From NCBI RefSeq assembly GCF_000685295.1, contig NZ_ARYL01000034.1, positions 1-40,674 on the forward strand: a stretch of DNA of 40,674 nucleotides. The letters run 5' to 3'. How positions within the stretch are numbered: position 1 is the stretch's first letter; every line of letters starts with the position of its first letter. The DNA comes from Hyphomonas oceanitis SCH89 (GTDB lineage Bacteria > Pseudomonadota > Alphaproteobacteria > Caulobacterales > Hyphomonadaceae). Shown piece by piece: positions 7,571 to 15,345 of this stretch. The notes under the pieces were generated by a model, which saw only the letters and a program-made list of their open reading frames with translations, made no database searches and was not told where the DNA came from. Both the position numbers and the translations under genes were made by a program.

Positions 7571-8983
7571 ATGAATGCGACGGAAGAGCTCGTTGGGCGT
7601 ATTGCCGACCTGCAGGTCCTGCGGGGCCGATTACAATCATGGCTGGCCAAGGATGAAACGCGCGGCGTCTATCAGGTAGATCGTGCCGCTTTTACCGACC
7701 CCGAAATGTTTGAGCTTGAGGTAAAGTACGTTTTTGAACGCAACTGGGTGTTCGTTGCGCATGAAAGTCAGGTCGCTAAGCCCAACGATTTCATCACAAC
7801 AAAAATCGGCAGGGTGCCTGTCCTTATTACGCGAGACAAGGCCGGGAACCTTCGTGGCATGATCAATGCCTGCGCGCATCGGGGCGCGCGCGTCTGCCGT
7901 GAAAAGGCCGGAAATAAGAAGAATTTCATGTGCCCGTTTCATGGATGGACCTATTCATCGGCAGGCGATTTGCTGGACGTCACGGAAGAAGCGGCTGGCG
8001 GCTATGCGCCGGGCTTCGACAAGGCTGATTTTGGTCTGCCGCAAATTGCGCGCCTTGAAAGCTATCGCGGTTTCATATTCGCAAGCCTTTCCGACGACGT
8101 CTTGCCGCTTGAGGATTATCTGGCTGGGTCGAAAACGTTCATTGACCTGCTTGTCGATCAATCCCAGACCGGAGAGCTTGAGGTAATCCCTGGTGCCACC
8201 CGATATCGTTATCAGGGCAACTGGAAGATGCAGGTTGAAAACGGTCTTGACGGATATCACGTCAGCACTGTCCACGCCAACTACTTCATGACCGTCCAGC
8301 GGCGTGTTCTGGGCGAATCGAAAAACGATACCAAGGCGATCGATTTTGCCAACTTCAATCAGCAGGATGGCGGGTCGTTCTCTTTCAAGAATGGCCATAC
8401 GGTCCTGTGGGCTGACTATGCCAATTTCAAGGACCGACCGAACTTTCAGTGGATCGATTGGCTGACTGCCACCCACGGGGAAGAGAAGGTATTGTGGATG
8501 AACAAACGGATCCGCAATCTCCAGCTTTTCCCCAATGTGTTCCTGATGGACCAGACCAGCAGCCAGATCAGAATCATTCACCCGATTTCGGTCGATGAAA
8601 CGGAAGTCACGACCTATTGCATCGCGCCTGTTGGTGAGAGTGCTGAGGCCCGGGCCTTGCGGATTCGGCAGTATGAAGACTTCTTCAACGCCAGCGGCAT
8701 GGCGACACCCGATGACCTGACCGAGTTCAACAATTGCCAGATTGCTTTCGCCAGCGGTGAAGGCCGGATGAATGATATGTCGCGCGGCGCTCCCAGATGG
8801 GAGAAGGGCGCTGGACATTTCGGTGCAGGACTGGATGTAGACGCCGTCCTCAGCAGTCCCGCCGTGGCCGACGAAGGCCTTTATGTTGCGATCCATGATG
8901 AGTGGGTGAACCGCATGAATTCGGCGATCGATCGCGAAAGCGCTGAACTGATGGCGTTTGGGGACAAGGGGCTGGTTTTGTGA
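7571..8983 (+). CDS. xylX: Benzoate/toluate 1,2-dioxygenase alpha subunit
   Basis: The 470-residue protein is a BenA/XylX-type Rieske oxygenase alpha subunit. The Rieske site is Cys101-x-His103 (CAHRGARVC) and Cys121-x2-His124 (CPFHGWTYS). The mononuclear iron site is Asp227, His230 and His235 (GLDGYHVSTVHANY), the exact motif of benzoate dioxygenases. It would dihydroxylate benzoate or toluates to the 1,2-cis-diol carboxylate, which a dehydrogenase then decarboxylates to catechol. The beta gene follows with a 4-base overlap. No xylZ/benC reductase is next to it, so it must use another electron supply in the cell. Confidence 0.92.
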   Translation: MNATEELVGRIADLQVLRGRLQSWLAKDETRGVYQVDRAAFTDPEMFELEVKYVFERNWVFVAHESQVAKPNDFITTKIGRVPVLITRDKAGNLRGMINACAHRGARVCREKAGNKKNFMCPFHGWTYSSAGDLLDVTEEAAGGYAPGFDKADFGLPQIARLESYRGFIFASLSDDVLPLEDYLAGSKTFIDLLVDQSQTGELEVIPGATRYRYQGNWKMQVENGLDGYHVSTVHANYFMTVQRRVLGESKNDTKAIDFANFNQQDGGSFSFKNGHTVLWADYANFKDRPNFQWIDWLTATHGEEKVLWMNKRIRNLQLFPNVFLMDQTSSQIRIIHPISVDETEVTTYCIAPVGESAEARALRIRQYEDFFNASGMATPDDLTEFNNCQIAFASGEGRMNDMSRGAPRWEKGAGHFGAGLDVDAVLSSPAVADEGLYVAIHDEWVNRMNSAIDRESAELMAFGDKGLVL

Positions 8984-9474
8984 CTGACGTAGATGCAAAA
9001 TGGCTGTCGGTGTTGCGCTTCCTTGGGCGAGAGGCCCAGGCGCTGGACGAGAAGGACTGGGATTCCTGGTTGGCGCTCTACGACGAGGAGGCTGAATACT
9101 GGGTCCCTGCCTGGGATGATAGCGAACGCCTGACCGCCGATCCGAAGCGTGAAATCTCGCTCATCTATTATCATAACCGGGGCGGGCTGGAAGATCGGGT
9201 GTTTCGCATCCGGACCGGCCGGTCTTCATCCAGTACGCCTGCTCCGCGGACGCAGCATATGTTCACGCTGCTGTCGGTCGATGACACCGCTGCTGGTTTG
9301 CAGGTGCGAACCTCATGGACCGTCACTTCGGTGCTTGAAGGCGATGTCACCGTTTACAGCGGATCCGCGCACTACGACCTTGCGCCAGCAGGCAATTCCT
9401 TTGTGATCAAGCGCAAGAAGACGATTGTGATAAACGACGTCGCCAAGACAATGCTCGATGTCTACAGTATCTGA
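8980..9474 (+). CDS. xylY: Benzoate/toluate 1,2-dioxygenase beta subunit
   Basis: This 164-residue small subunit of the BenB/XylY group starts with GTG overlapping the xylX stop (GTGA). Typical stretches are FLGREAQALDEKDWDSWL, YDEEAEYWVPAWDD and RKKTIVINDVAKTMLDVYSI. The fold is the NTF2-like beta-subunit fold, with a structural role in the oxygenase hexamer. Its last 17 bases overlap the start of the PdxA-like gene, so the three genes are one translation-coupled unit. Confidence 0.92.
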   Translation: MTDVDAKWLSVLRFLGREAQALDEKDWDSWLALYDEEAEYWVPAWDDSERLTADPKREISLIYYHNRGGLEDRVFRIRTGRSSSSTPAPRTQHMFTLLSVDDTAAGLQVRTSWTVTSVLEGDVTVYSGSAHYDLAPAGNSFVIKRKKTIVINDVAKTMLDVYSI

Positions 9475-10480
9475 CCGGCCAATGGGTTCGCTTGGCACAC
9501 GGCCGGTCGTTGGAACGATGATCGGCGATCCTGCCGGGATCGGTCCGCAGGTTGCGGTCAAGGCGCTTGCGAGCGGGCAAGTTCACGAAGTGTCTGTCCC
9601 GGTTCTGGTCGGGTCGTCTGCGGCCGTCGAACGGGCCATCGACATGACCGGGGTCAAAGCGCGCGTGCGTGCCATGAAGTCGCTCGAGACGCCCAGTGAC
9701 GATCCCGGCGTGATTGATGTGATCGACACCGGTGCCTTGCCTGCCGGGGTTCTGCCGCTGGGCGAAGACACTGAGGCGGCGGGGCACGCGTCGGCGCAGT
9801 GGCTTGATGAGCTTGATGCGCTGGCGCGGGACGGATCCTTTGCCGCGACGATCATGGGACCGATCAGTACCGGTTCGCTGAAGATGGCCGGCAAGCTGGA
9901 CAAGGTTATCAGCCCCACGCCCGGCGAGAGCTATCTCGTTTTGCTGACCGGCCCCTTGCGGGTAGCGCACCTCACCGATCATATGTCCTTGCGGCAAGTG
10001 ATAGATGTCATTTCCGCCGATCTGGTGGCCAAAGCCATCGGGCAGGTGAACGACGCTATGCGGTCTTGGGGCATCGCTAAACCGCGCATCGCGGTTGCCG
10101 GGCTAAATCCCCACGCCATGGGCGATGAGGAGCGGCTGGCCATCGCGCCGGGTGTCGAGGGGGCCAAGGCCATGGGGATTGCCGTCGAAGGGCCGGTCGC
10201 GCCGGATTCAGTCTTTCGCCAGTGTATCGAGGGCCGCTACGACATGGTTCTCGCGATGTTCCACGATCAGGGCCATATTGCTGTCAAGACCTGGGGGTTT
10301 TCGGGCAACTGCGTAATCATGATGGGGCCGCCCTATCTCCACATGTCGGTCGCCCATGGCACCGCCTACGACATTGTCGGTTCAGGCATAGCGGACGCGG
10401 CGATGATGCTCAGTGCGATGCGCACCTGTGGGCGGCTCGCATCTGGGCAGGGATTTGAACTTCAAGGAGAAGCGAAATGA
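9458..10480 (+). CDS. PdxA-family dehydrogenase, candidate dihydrodiol-carboxylate dehydrogenase
   Basis: This 340-residue member of the PdxA (4-hydroxythreonine-4-phosphate dehydrogenase) family has the N-terminal GDPAGIGP motif (23-30) and the three metal-binding histidines His175 (LTDHMSLR), His219 (GLNPHA) and His269 (MFHDQGH). PdxA relatives act in aromatic catabolism, notably TphB, which oxidatively decarboxylates the terephthalate cis-dihydrodiol. Its position directly after xylXY and before a salicylate-hydroxylase pair suggests a decarboxylating dihydrodiol dehydrogenase rather than vitamin B6 synthesis; this is inference. The loop after GLNPHA is shortened (AMGDEERL instead of a Gly-Glu-rich loop), and VDHGTA reads VAHGTA. 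The start at 9458 overlaps xylY; an ATG at 9482 is the alternative. Confidence 0.82.
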   Translation: MSTVSDRPMGSLGTRPVVGTMIGDPAGIGPQVAVKALASGQVHEVSVPVLVGSSAAVERAIDMTGVKARVRAMKSLETPSDDPGVIDVIDTGALPAGVLPLGEDTEAAGHASAQWLDELDALARDGSFAATIMGPISTGSLKMAGKLDKVISPTPGESYLVLLTGPLRVAHLTDHMSLRQVIDVISADLVAKAIGQVNDAMRSWGIAKPRIAVAGLNPHAMGDEERLAIAPGVEGAKAMGIAVEGPVAPDSVFRQCIEGRYDMVLAMFHDQGHIAVKTWGFSGNCVIMMGPPYLHMSVAHGTAYDIVGSGIADAAMMLSAMRTCGRLASGQGFELQGEAK

Positions 10481-11757
10481 ATACTCAAGTGCGGGTTGAG
10501 GCCCAGCGATCAATCCCCACGGCGATCGACTATAAGGTCTATCACGACCCCGAAGTATTCGCTGCGGAACAGCGCAACGTCTTCAAGGGTCGCACCTGGT
10601 GTTACCTTGGACTAGAAGCCGAAATTCCCAATGCTGGCGATTTTCGAACGAGCCATGTCGGTGAAACACCCGTAGTTCTGGTGCGCGGGCAGGAGGACAA
10701 GGTTTTCGCCTGGGTCAACCGGTGCGCGCACAAGGGAGCAACTGTATGCCGCTCACTGCGCGGCAATCAGGCTGATGGCGCTTTTGTCTGCGTATACCAT
10801 CAGTGGGCTTACGATTCCGAAGGAACGCTAGTTGGCGTGCCGTTCCGGCGCGGCATGAAGGGCGTCGGCGGCTATGATAAGGATTTCGATCCGGCCAATC
10901 ACTCGCTCGAGAAGCTTCGGGTGGAGAGCTACAAGGGGATGGTGTTTGGGACGTTTTCGTCTGAAATAGAGCCGCTCGAGGACTTTCTAGGCCCCGTGAT
11001 GCGCAAATATATCGACCGGGTTTTCCAGCGCCCGATCAAAGTGTTGGGCTATTCGCGGCAGTATATGGCGGGCAATTGGAAGCTCTATTCCGAAAACAGC
11101 CGGGATAGCTATCACGGCGCCTTGCTACATCTGTTCTATCCCACCTTCGGCATTTACCGCCAAAGCCAGGACAGCGCGGGAGAACTTGCCGAGCAGGGCT
11201 TCCATAACGTCTTTACGGTGTCCAAACCCAAGGGCGACATCGATTACACGTCGTTCGGCGACGAAGCCAATCGGGAGATGCAAGGGGCCACGAAATTGCA
11301 GGATGAAAGACTGTTGCAATTCCGGCCCGAAATTGACGACGATGTGGGGCTGCACATCCAATCGCTGTTCCCCAACGTGGTGCTGCAGCAAATCCAGAAC
11401 ACGCTGGCGACTCGTCAGATCGTGACGCTTGGCCCTGACAAGACCGAGCTGGTCTGGACTTACTTTGGCTATGCCGACGATGATGAGGAAACAACGCGGC
11501 ACCGCCTGCGCAACCTGAATCTCGTTGGGCCTTCCGGGCTGATATCGATGGAGGACGGCGAAGCGGTCGAGCTTTGCCAGCAGGGGACCATCGGGGCGGA
11601 AGGCAAGTTTAATTTCATCGAAATGGGTGGCGACGATGTACGCGAATATTACGCACCGATGGGCATGGATGAGAACGCCGTGCGTGGATTCTGGAAAGGA
11701 TATCTGGAATTGATGGGTGATGCCTTGTCGGCCTCGACAGCGGAGGTGCCGGCATGA
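10477..11757 (+). CDS. Rieske ring-hydroxylating oxygenase alpha subunit, salicylate-hydroxylase type (second copy)
   Basis: The 426-residue protein has Rieske ligands Cys83-x-His85 (CAHKG) and Cys105-x2-His108 (CVYHQW) and mononuclear iron ligands Asp210, His213 and His218 (SRDSYHGALLH). It shares many blocks with the alpha at 4210-5472 (VPFRRG, KVLG, GNWKLY, SMEDGEAVE), so the two are paralogs. The group corresponds to sphingomonad salicylate 1-hydroxylases (AhdA1-like) and related anthranilate-type oxygenases. It overlaps the PdxA-like gene by ATGA (10477-10480), and its beta gene follows with a 4-base overlap. A GGAG ribosome site lies in the end of the upstream gene. Likely product: catechol from salicylate or a substituted derivative. 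Confidence 0.88.
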   Translation: MNTQVRVEAQRSIPTAIDYKVYHDPEVFAAEQRNVFKGRTWCYLGLEAEIPNAGDFRTSHVGETPVVLVRGQEDKVFAWVNRCAHKGATVCRSLRGNQADGAFVCVYHQWAYDSEGTLVGVPFRRGMKGVGGYDKDFDPANHSLEKLRVESYKGMVFGTFSSEIEPLEDFLGPVMRKYIDRVFQRPIKVLGYSRQYMAGNWKLYSENSRDSYHGALLHLFYPTFGIYRQSQDSAGELAEQGFHNVFTVSKPKGDIDYTSFGDEANREMQGATKLQDERLLQFRPEIDDDVGLHIQSLFPNVVLQQIQNTLATRQIVTLGPDKTELVWTYFGYADDDEETTRHRLRNLNLVGPSGLISMEDGEAVELCQQGTIGAEGKFNFIEMGGDDVREYYAPMGMDENAVRGFWKGYLELMGDALSASTAEVPA

Positions 11758-12233
11758 CGATCGCAGATCCAGTTCTGCAAGGTCTGATCGATTCCCTGAA
11801 CGCCGCTTACGGTCTATGCCTCGATGACGGGCGCCTTGAAGATTGGCCCGAGTTCTTTGTTGAAGATTGCCTCTATCAGGTGATCGCTCGCGAGAATGTC
11901 GACAATGGCCTGCCTGCTGCAGTGATGTATTGTGATAGCAAGGGAATGCTGGTTGATCGCGTGGTGGCCCTGCGCCAGGCCAACGTGTTCCCAGAACATT
12001 TCAGTCGTCATCTAATCTCTCGGGCGGTTGTGACTGGGAGCGAAGGGAACACGGTGACGGCGGAGGCCAGCTATGCCGTGCTGCAAACCCGCAACGACGG
12101 TGAAACGCGCATCTTTAATGCCGGAAAGTATGTCGACAGGTTCCTTGTCGAGGACGGCGCGGCAAGGTTGGTCAGCCGGACGTGCGTCTACGACACCCAC
12201 CGGATCGCGACCCTGCTGGCGACCCCGATCTGA
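11754..12233 (+). CDS. Rieske oxygenase beta subunit (partner of the 10477-11757 alpha)
   Basis: The 159-residue beta subunit has an NTF2-like fold and shares DDGRLEDWPEFFVEDCLYQVI and YCDSKGMLVDRVVALRQANV with the beta subunit at 5495-5983. It starts with an ATG overlapping the alpha stop by four bases (ATGA), which supports equal production. It ends TCVYDTHRIATLLATPI. Together with the preceding alpha it forms a complete terminal oxygenase that needs an external ferredoxin and reductase. Confidence 0.88.
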   Translation: MTIADPVLQGLIDSLNAAYGLCLDDGRLEDWPEFFVEDCLYQVIARENVDNGLPAAVMYCDSKGMLVDRVVALRQANVFPEHFSRHLISRAVVTGSEGNTVTAEASYAVLQTRNDGETRIFNAGKYVDRFLVEDGAARLVSRTCVYDTHRIATLLATPI

Positions 12234-12275
12234 CGGCCGTAATTTTTACCAACAAGAGACAAGAGGAGAAACACA

Positions 12276-12881
12276 ATGCAATTGTTTATTAGTCCCGGCG
12301 CCTGTTCGCTTGCACCGCATATTGCCCTGCGCGAAGCCGGCGCGGATTTCGAGGCGGTCAAGGTCGATCTCGCAACCCGCAAAACCGAAGCAGGCGACGA
12401 TTTTCTGGCCGTTAATCCATCCGGCAAGGTCCCGGCGCTGACCCTGGACAACGGTCAGAGCCTGACCGAGAACCCAGCAATTCTGCTTTATATCGCCGAT
12501 CAAAATCCCGGAGTCGGCTTGGCGCCAGCGGAGGGCAGCATTGAGCGCTATCAGCTGTTGAGCCGCCTCAGCTTTCTCGGCTCGGAATTGCACAAGGCGT
12601 TCGTCCCGCTGTTCACGCCTGGCACAACGGACGACGCCAAGGCCGCAGCGACGGTCGCCGTGAAAGGTCATTTGGCCGGACTTGATCAGGAAATCGCTGG
12701 CAAGGAATATTATGTCGGCGAAGCATTTAGCGTCGCTGATATCTACCTGTTCGTAATCCTCGGCTGGCCCGCCCATGTCGGCATCGACATGGCAGCTTAT
12801 CCTGCGCTCGGCGCTTTTGCTGGCAAGATAGCGCAGCGTCCCTCGGTGGGAGCAGCTCTCAAGGCAGAAGGCCTCCTCTGA
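12276..12881 (+). CDS. bphK: Beta-class glutathione S-transferase
   Basis: This 201-residue cytosolic glutathione S-transferase has the beta-class active-site cysteine Cys10 in SPGACSLAPH, the glutathione-binding cis-Pro loop GKVPAL and the SLTENPAILLYIA segment. The C-terminal helical domain includes GEAFSVADIYLF. A gene of this type (bphK) is common inside biphenyl and PAH clusters, where it may dechlorinate or detoxify ring-cleavage products with glutathione; its exact role is not settled. The ribosome site is AGGAG about 9 bases before the ATG. It is the last gene before a 195-base intergenic region and the meta-cleavage operon. Confidence 0.92.
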   Translation: MQLFISPGACSLAPHIALREAGADFEAVKVDLATRKTEAGDDFLAVNPSGKVPALTLDNGQSLTENPAILLYIADQNPGVGLAPAEGSIERYQLLSRLSFLGSELHKAFVPLFTPGTTDDAKAAATVAVKGHLAGLDQEIAGKEYYVGEAFSVADIYLFVILGWPAHVGIDMAAYPALGAFAGKIAQRPSVGAALKAEGLL

Positions 12882-13006
12882 ATTTCTTTCGCTGACACTA
12901 TCGGGAGCAATTGCGATGGTTGCAAAGCTTTGGCCTATTGCAAATGCATTCTTTTTAGAGCAATAACAAATAATAACAAATTTGGTCTTTTGGAGTAAAT
13001 CCGGGC

Positions 13007-13022
13007 GGGTCGGGTTCTTGCA
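13007..13022 (+). promoter_or_regulatory. Candidate -24/-12 (sigma-54) promoter before the xylF operon
   Basis: GGGTCGGGTTCTTGCA has GG and GC dinucleotides ten bases apart (13008-13009, 13020-13021) and a good -12 half (TTGCA), but a weak -24 half. It lies about 55 bases before xylF in the 195-base gap after the GST gene. The upstream part of the gap (12905-12950) has several short palindromes (GCAATTGC, AAAGCTTT, ATGCAT) that could belong to an activator site. Confidence 0.4.
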
Positions 13023-13076
13023 GGAACAAGATTCGTCGGGGTTACCGGAACCAACACAAAAAAGTTCGGGAGAGAT

Positions 13077-13928
13077 ATGATCACCGCTTCGAATGAAGTC
13101 GCACGCGCCGAGATCGGCAAATCGCTGGTCGTGGATAACTGCGCAACCAATTATCATGATGTCGGCGAAGGCGCGGCGGTTTTGCTGGTCCATGGCTCAG
13201 GGCCTGGCGTCACCGCCTGGGCCAATTGGCGACTTAATATGCCCGAACTAGCTAAGCGGTTCCGAGTCATTGCGCCAGATATGTTCGGTTTTGGCTATTC
13301 CGATTCCAAGGGCCGAGTCGAAGACAAGCAGATCTGGGTTGATCAGTTGGCAGCGCTGCTCGACGAACTTGGCATCGACAAGGTGTCAATGGTGGGCAAT
13401 TCGTTCGGTGGCGGCATTACCCTTGCTTTCATGATCGCTCATCCAGATCGGGTCGAGCGGGCGGTGCTGATGGGGCCAGCCGGTCTTGAATTTCCGATTA
13501 CACCCGCGCTTGAGGAAGTCTGGGGCTACGAACCTTCGGTCGAAGCCATGCGCTCATCACTCAAGTATCTTGCTTGGGATCACAGCAGGCTGACTGACGA
13601 TCTGGTCAAGTCGCGATATGAAGCAAGTATCCGTCCGGGTGCGCATGAACCTTACCATGCGACCTTCGGCGGCCCAGACCGCCAGAGCAATATAGCGATG
13701 CTGGCAAGCCGCGAAGAAGATATTACCGCGCTGCAGCACGAGACCCTGATCCTGCATGGCCGGTCCGATCAGGTCATTCCGCTGGAGTCGAGCGTGCGCT
13801 TGGCCAATCTGCTGCCTCGTGCGGACCTGCACGTTTTCGGCGAATGCGGGCACTGGGTTCAGATTGAGCGCATGGCCAGCTTTAACCGAATTGTGTCTGA
13901 ATTTTTCACCACCGGCCTCAATGGCTGA
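13077..13928 (+). CDS. xylF: 2-hydroxymuconic semialdehyde hydrolase
   Basis: This 283-residue alpha/beta hydrolase of the meta-cleavage-product family (XylF/BphD/DmpD) has its catalytic triad at Ser109 (GNSFGG), Asp231 (GRSDQV) and His259 (GHWVQ), and an oxyanion-hole region HGSGPGVTAWANW. It hydrolyses the ring-fission product of catechols or alkylcatechols, releasing formate or a carboxylic acid plus 2-hydroxypenta-2,4-dienoate. It is the first gene of the long rightward operon, with ribosome site GGGAGAG before the ATG. A BphD-like role on biphenyl ring-fission product cannot be excluded. Confidence 0.93.
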   Translation: MITASNEVARAEIGKSLVVDNCATNYHDVGEGAAVLLVHGSGPGVTAWANWRLNMPELAKRFRVIAPDMFGFGYSDSKGRVEDKQIWVDQLAALLDELGIDKVSMVGNSFGGGITLAFMIAHPDRVERAVLMGPAGLEFPITPALEEVWGYEPSVEAMRSSLKYLAWDHSRLTDDLVKSRYEASIRPGAHEPYHATFGGPDRQSNIAMLASREEDITALQHETLILHGRSDQVIPLESSVRLANLLPRADLHVFGECGHWVQIERMASFNRIVSEFFTTGLNG

Positions 13929-13948
13929 CTCATACAAGGAGAACTGAA

Positions 13949-14872
13949 ATGGCTGTAACTGGTGTACTCCGTCCAGGATACGTGCAGCTGAGGGTCCTCG
14001 ATCTCGACGAGGCTATTGTTCATTACCGTGACCGGATCGGTCTCAATCTCGTCAGCGTCGAGGATGGGCGTGCCTATTTCCAGGCGTTCGACGAATTCGA
14101 CCGCCACAGCATCATCCTGCGCGAAGCGGATTCGGCCGGATTAGATCGGATGGCGTTCAAGGTCGCGAAAGACTCCGATCTTGATCATTTTGCCGCACGC
14201 CTGCTCGATGCGGGAGTTGACGTCGATGTCATTCCCGCTGGCGAAGATCCGGGTGTCGGACGCAAAATCCGCTTCAACACGCCGACCGCGCATGAGTTTG
14301 ACCTATACGCAGAAATGGAGCTGTCCGAAACCGGGCCCGCAGTACGGAACCCTGATGTCTGGATCGCCGAGCCCCGCGGCATGCGCGCGACCCGGTTTGA
14401 CCACTGTGCGCTCAACGGCGTGGACATCTCGGCGAGCGCCAAGATCTTCGTGGAAGTTCTCGACTTCTCCGTCACCGAGGAACTGGTCGACGAAAGTACG
14501 GGGGCACGTCTCGGTATCTTCCTGTCATGCAGCAACAAGGCCCATGATGTCGCCTTTCTGGGCTATCCGGAAGATGGCCGGATCCACCACACTTCGTTCT
14601 TTCTCGAATCCTGGCACGATGTTGGGCACGCGGCTGACATTATCAGTCGCTACGATATCTCGCTCGACATCGGCCCTACGCGCCACGGGATCACTCGCGG
14701 CCAGACGATCTATTTCTTCGATCCGTCGGGCAACCGCAACGAGACGTTCAGCGGCGGCTATTTCTACTACCCCGACAACCCGCGCCGCATGTGGCAGGCG
14801 GAAAACGCAGGCAAGGCGATTTTCTATTACGAGAAGGCGCTGACCGACCGCTTCATGACGGTAAACACCTGA
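13949..14872 (+). CDS. xylE: Catechol 2,3-dioxygenase
   Basis: This 307-residue extradiol dioxygenase matches XylE in length. Fe(II) ligands are His152 (RFDHCAL), one of His213/His214 (RIHHTSF) and Glu265 (NRNETFSGG), with catalytic His199 (NKAHDVAF) and His246. It cleaves catechol and methylcatechols to 2-hydroxymuconic semialdehydes. A strong ribosome site (AAGGAG) lies 7 bases before the ATG. The xylT ferredoxin further down the operon would reactivate its oxidised iron. Its place between xylF and xylG is usual for meta operons. Confidence 0.96.
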   Translation: MAVTGVLRPGYVQLRVLDLDEAIVHYRDRIGLNLVSVEDGRAYFQAFDEFDRHSIILREADSAGLDRMAFKVAKDSDLDHFAARLLDAGVDVDVIPAGEDPGVGRKIRFNTPTAHEFDLYAEMELSETGPAVRNPDVWIAEPRGMRATRFDHCALNGVDISASAKIFVEVLDFSVTEELVDESTGARLGIFLSCSNKAHDVAFLGYPEDGRIHHTSFFLESWHDVGHAADIISRYDISLDIGPTRHGITRGQTIYFFDPSGNRNETFSGGYFYYPDNPRRMWQAENAGKAIFYYEKALTDRFMTVNT

Positions 14873-14874
14873 TC

Positions 14875-15306
14875 ATGGACGGTTTGGTGACAATCCGGAC
14901 AATCGGACACGGCTTGGCCGCACAAGCGGTTTCGGCCGCCGTCGCCAAGGGCGAGGAAACCGGTTGCCCGGTCGTTGCCGCCGTCATCGGTGGAGGAGGC
15001 GAACTGGTGGCTCTGCTGCGAGCAAGCGGAACACCCTTTCCCTCGTCACAAATTGCCCAGGACAAGGCCTATACCGCCGCCAGCTTTCGGGTTGCGACGC
15101 CTGACGTGTACAAGATGGTTTCGGGCAATCCGGCGCTGAGCGCCGGGATAACCGTTCAGCCGGGGATCGTGATGTTTGGCGGGGGGCTGCCCATCGTTAT
15201 CGATGGCGAATTCGTCGGCGCAATCGGCGTCTCTGGTGGATCTGAAGAACGCGACATTGCCTGCGCCAACGCGGGCCTATCCGCAATCGGCGCAGGGCAG
15301 CAGTGA
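14875..15306 (+). CDS. HbpS/GlcG-like (DUF336) protein
   Basis: The 143-residue protein is of the DUF336 (GlcG/HbpS) family, with an alternating glycine-rich strand pattern (VVAAVIGGGGELVALLR) and the conserved QDKAYTAASFR and PGIVMFGGGLPI segments. Family members bind haem or act as small stress or cofactor-related proteins; the function in meta-cleavage operons is not known. The start at 14875 lies two bases after the xylE stop. A GTG 84 bases upstream would overlap xylE and adds non-homologous residues. Its place between xylE and xylG suggests a role linked to ring cleavage, possibly protecting the dioxygenase. Confidence 0.85.
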   Translation: MDGLVTIRTIGHGLAAQAVSAAVAKGEETGCPVVAAVIGGGGELVALLRASGTPFPSSQIAQDKAYTAASFRVATPDVYKMVSGNPALSAGITVQPGIVMFGGGLPIVIDGEFVGAIGVSGGSEERDIACANAGLSAIGAGQQ

Positions 15307-15345
15307 GCGGCCAGCGCCTCAATAAATTGGAACGATAGAACTCAA

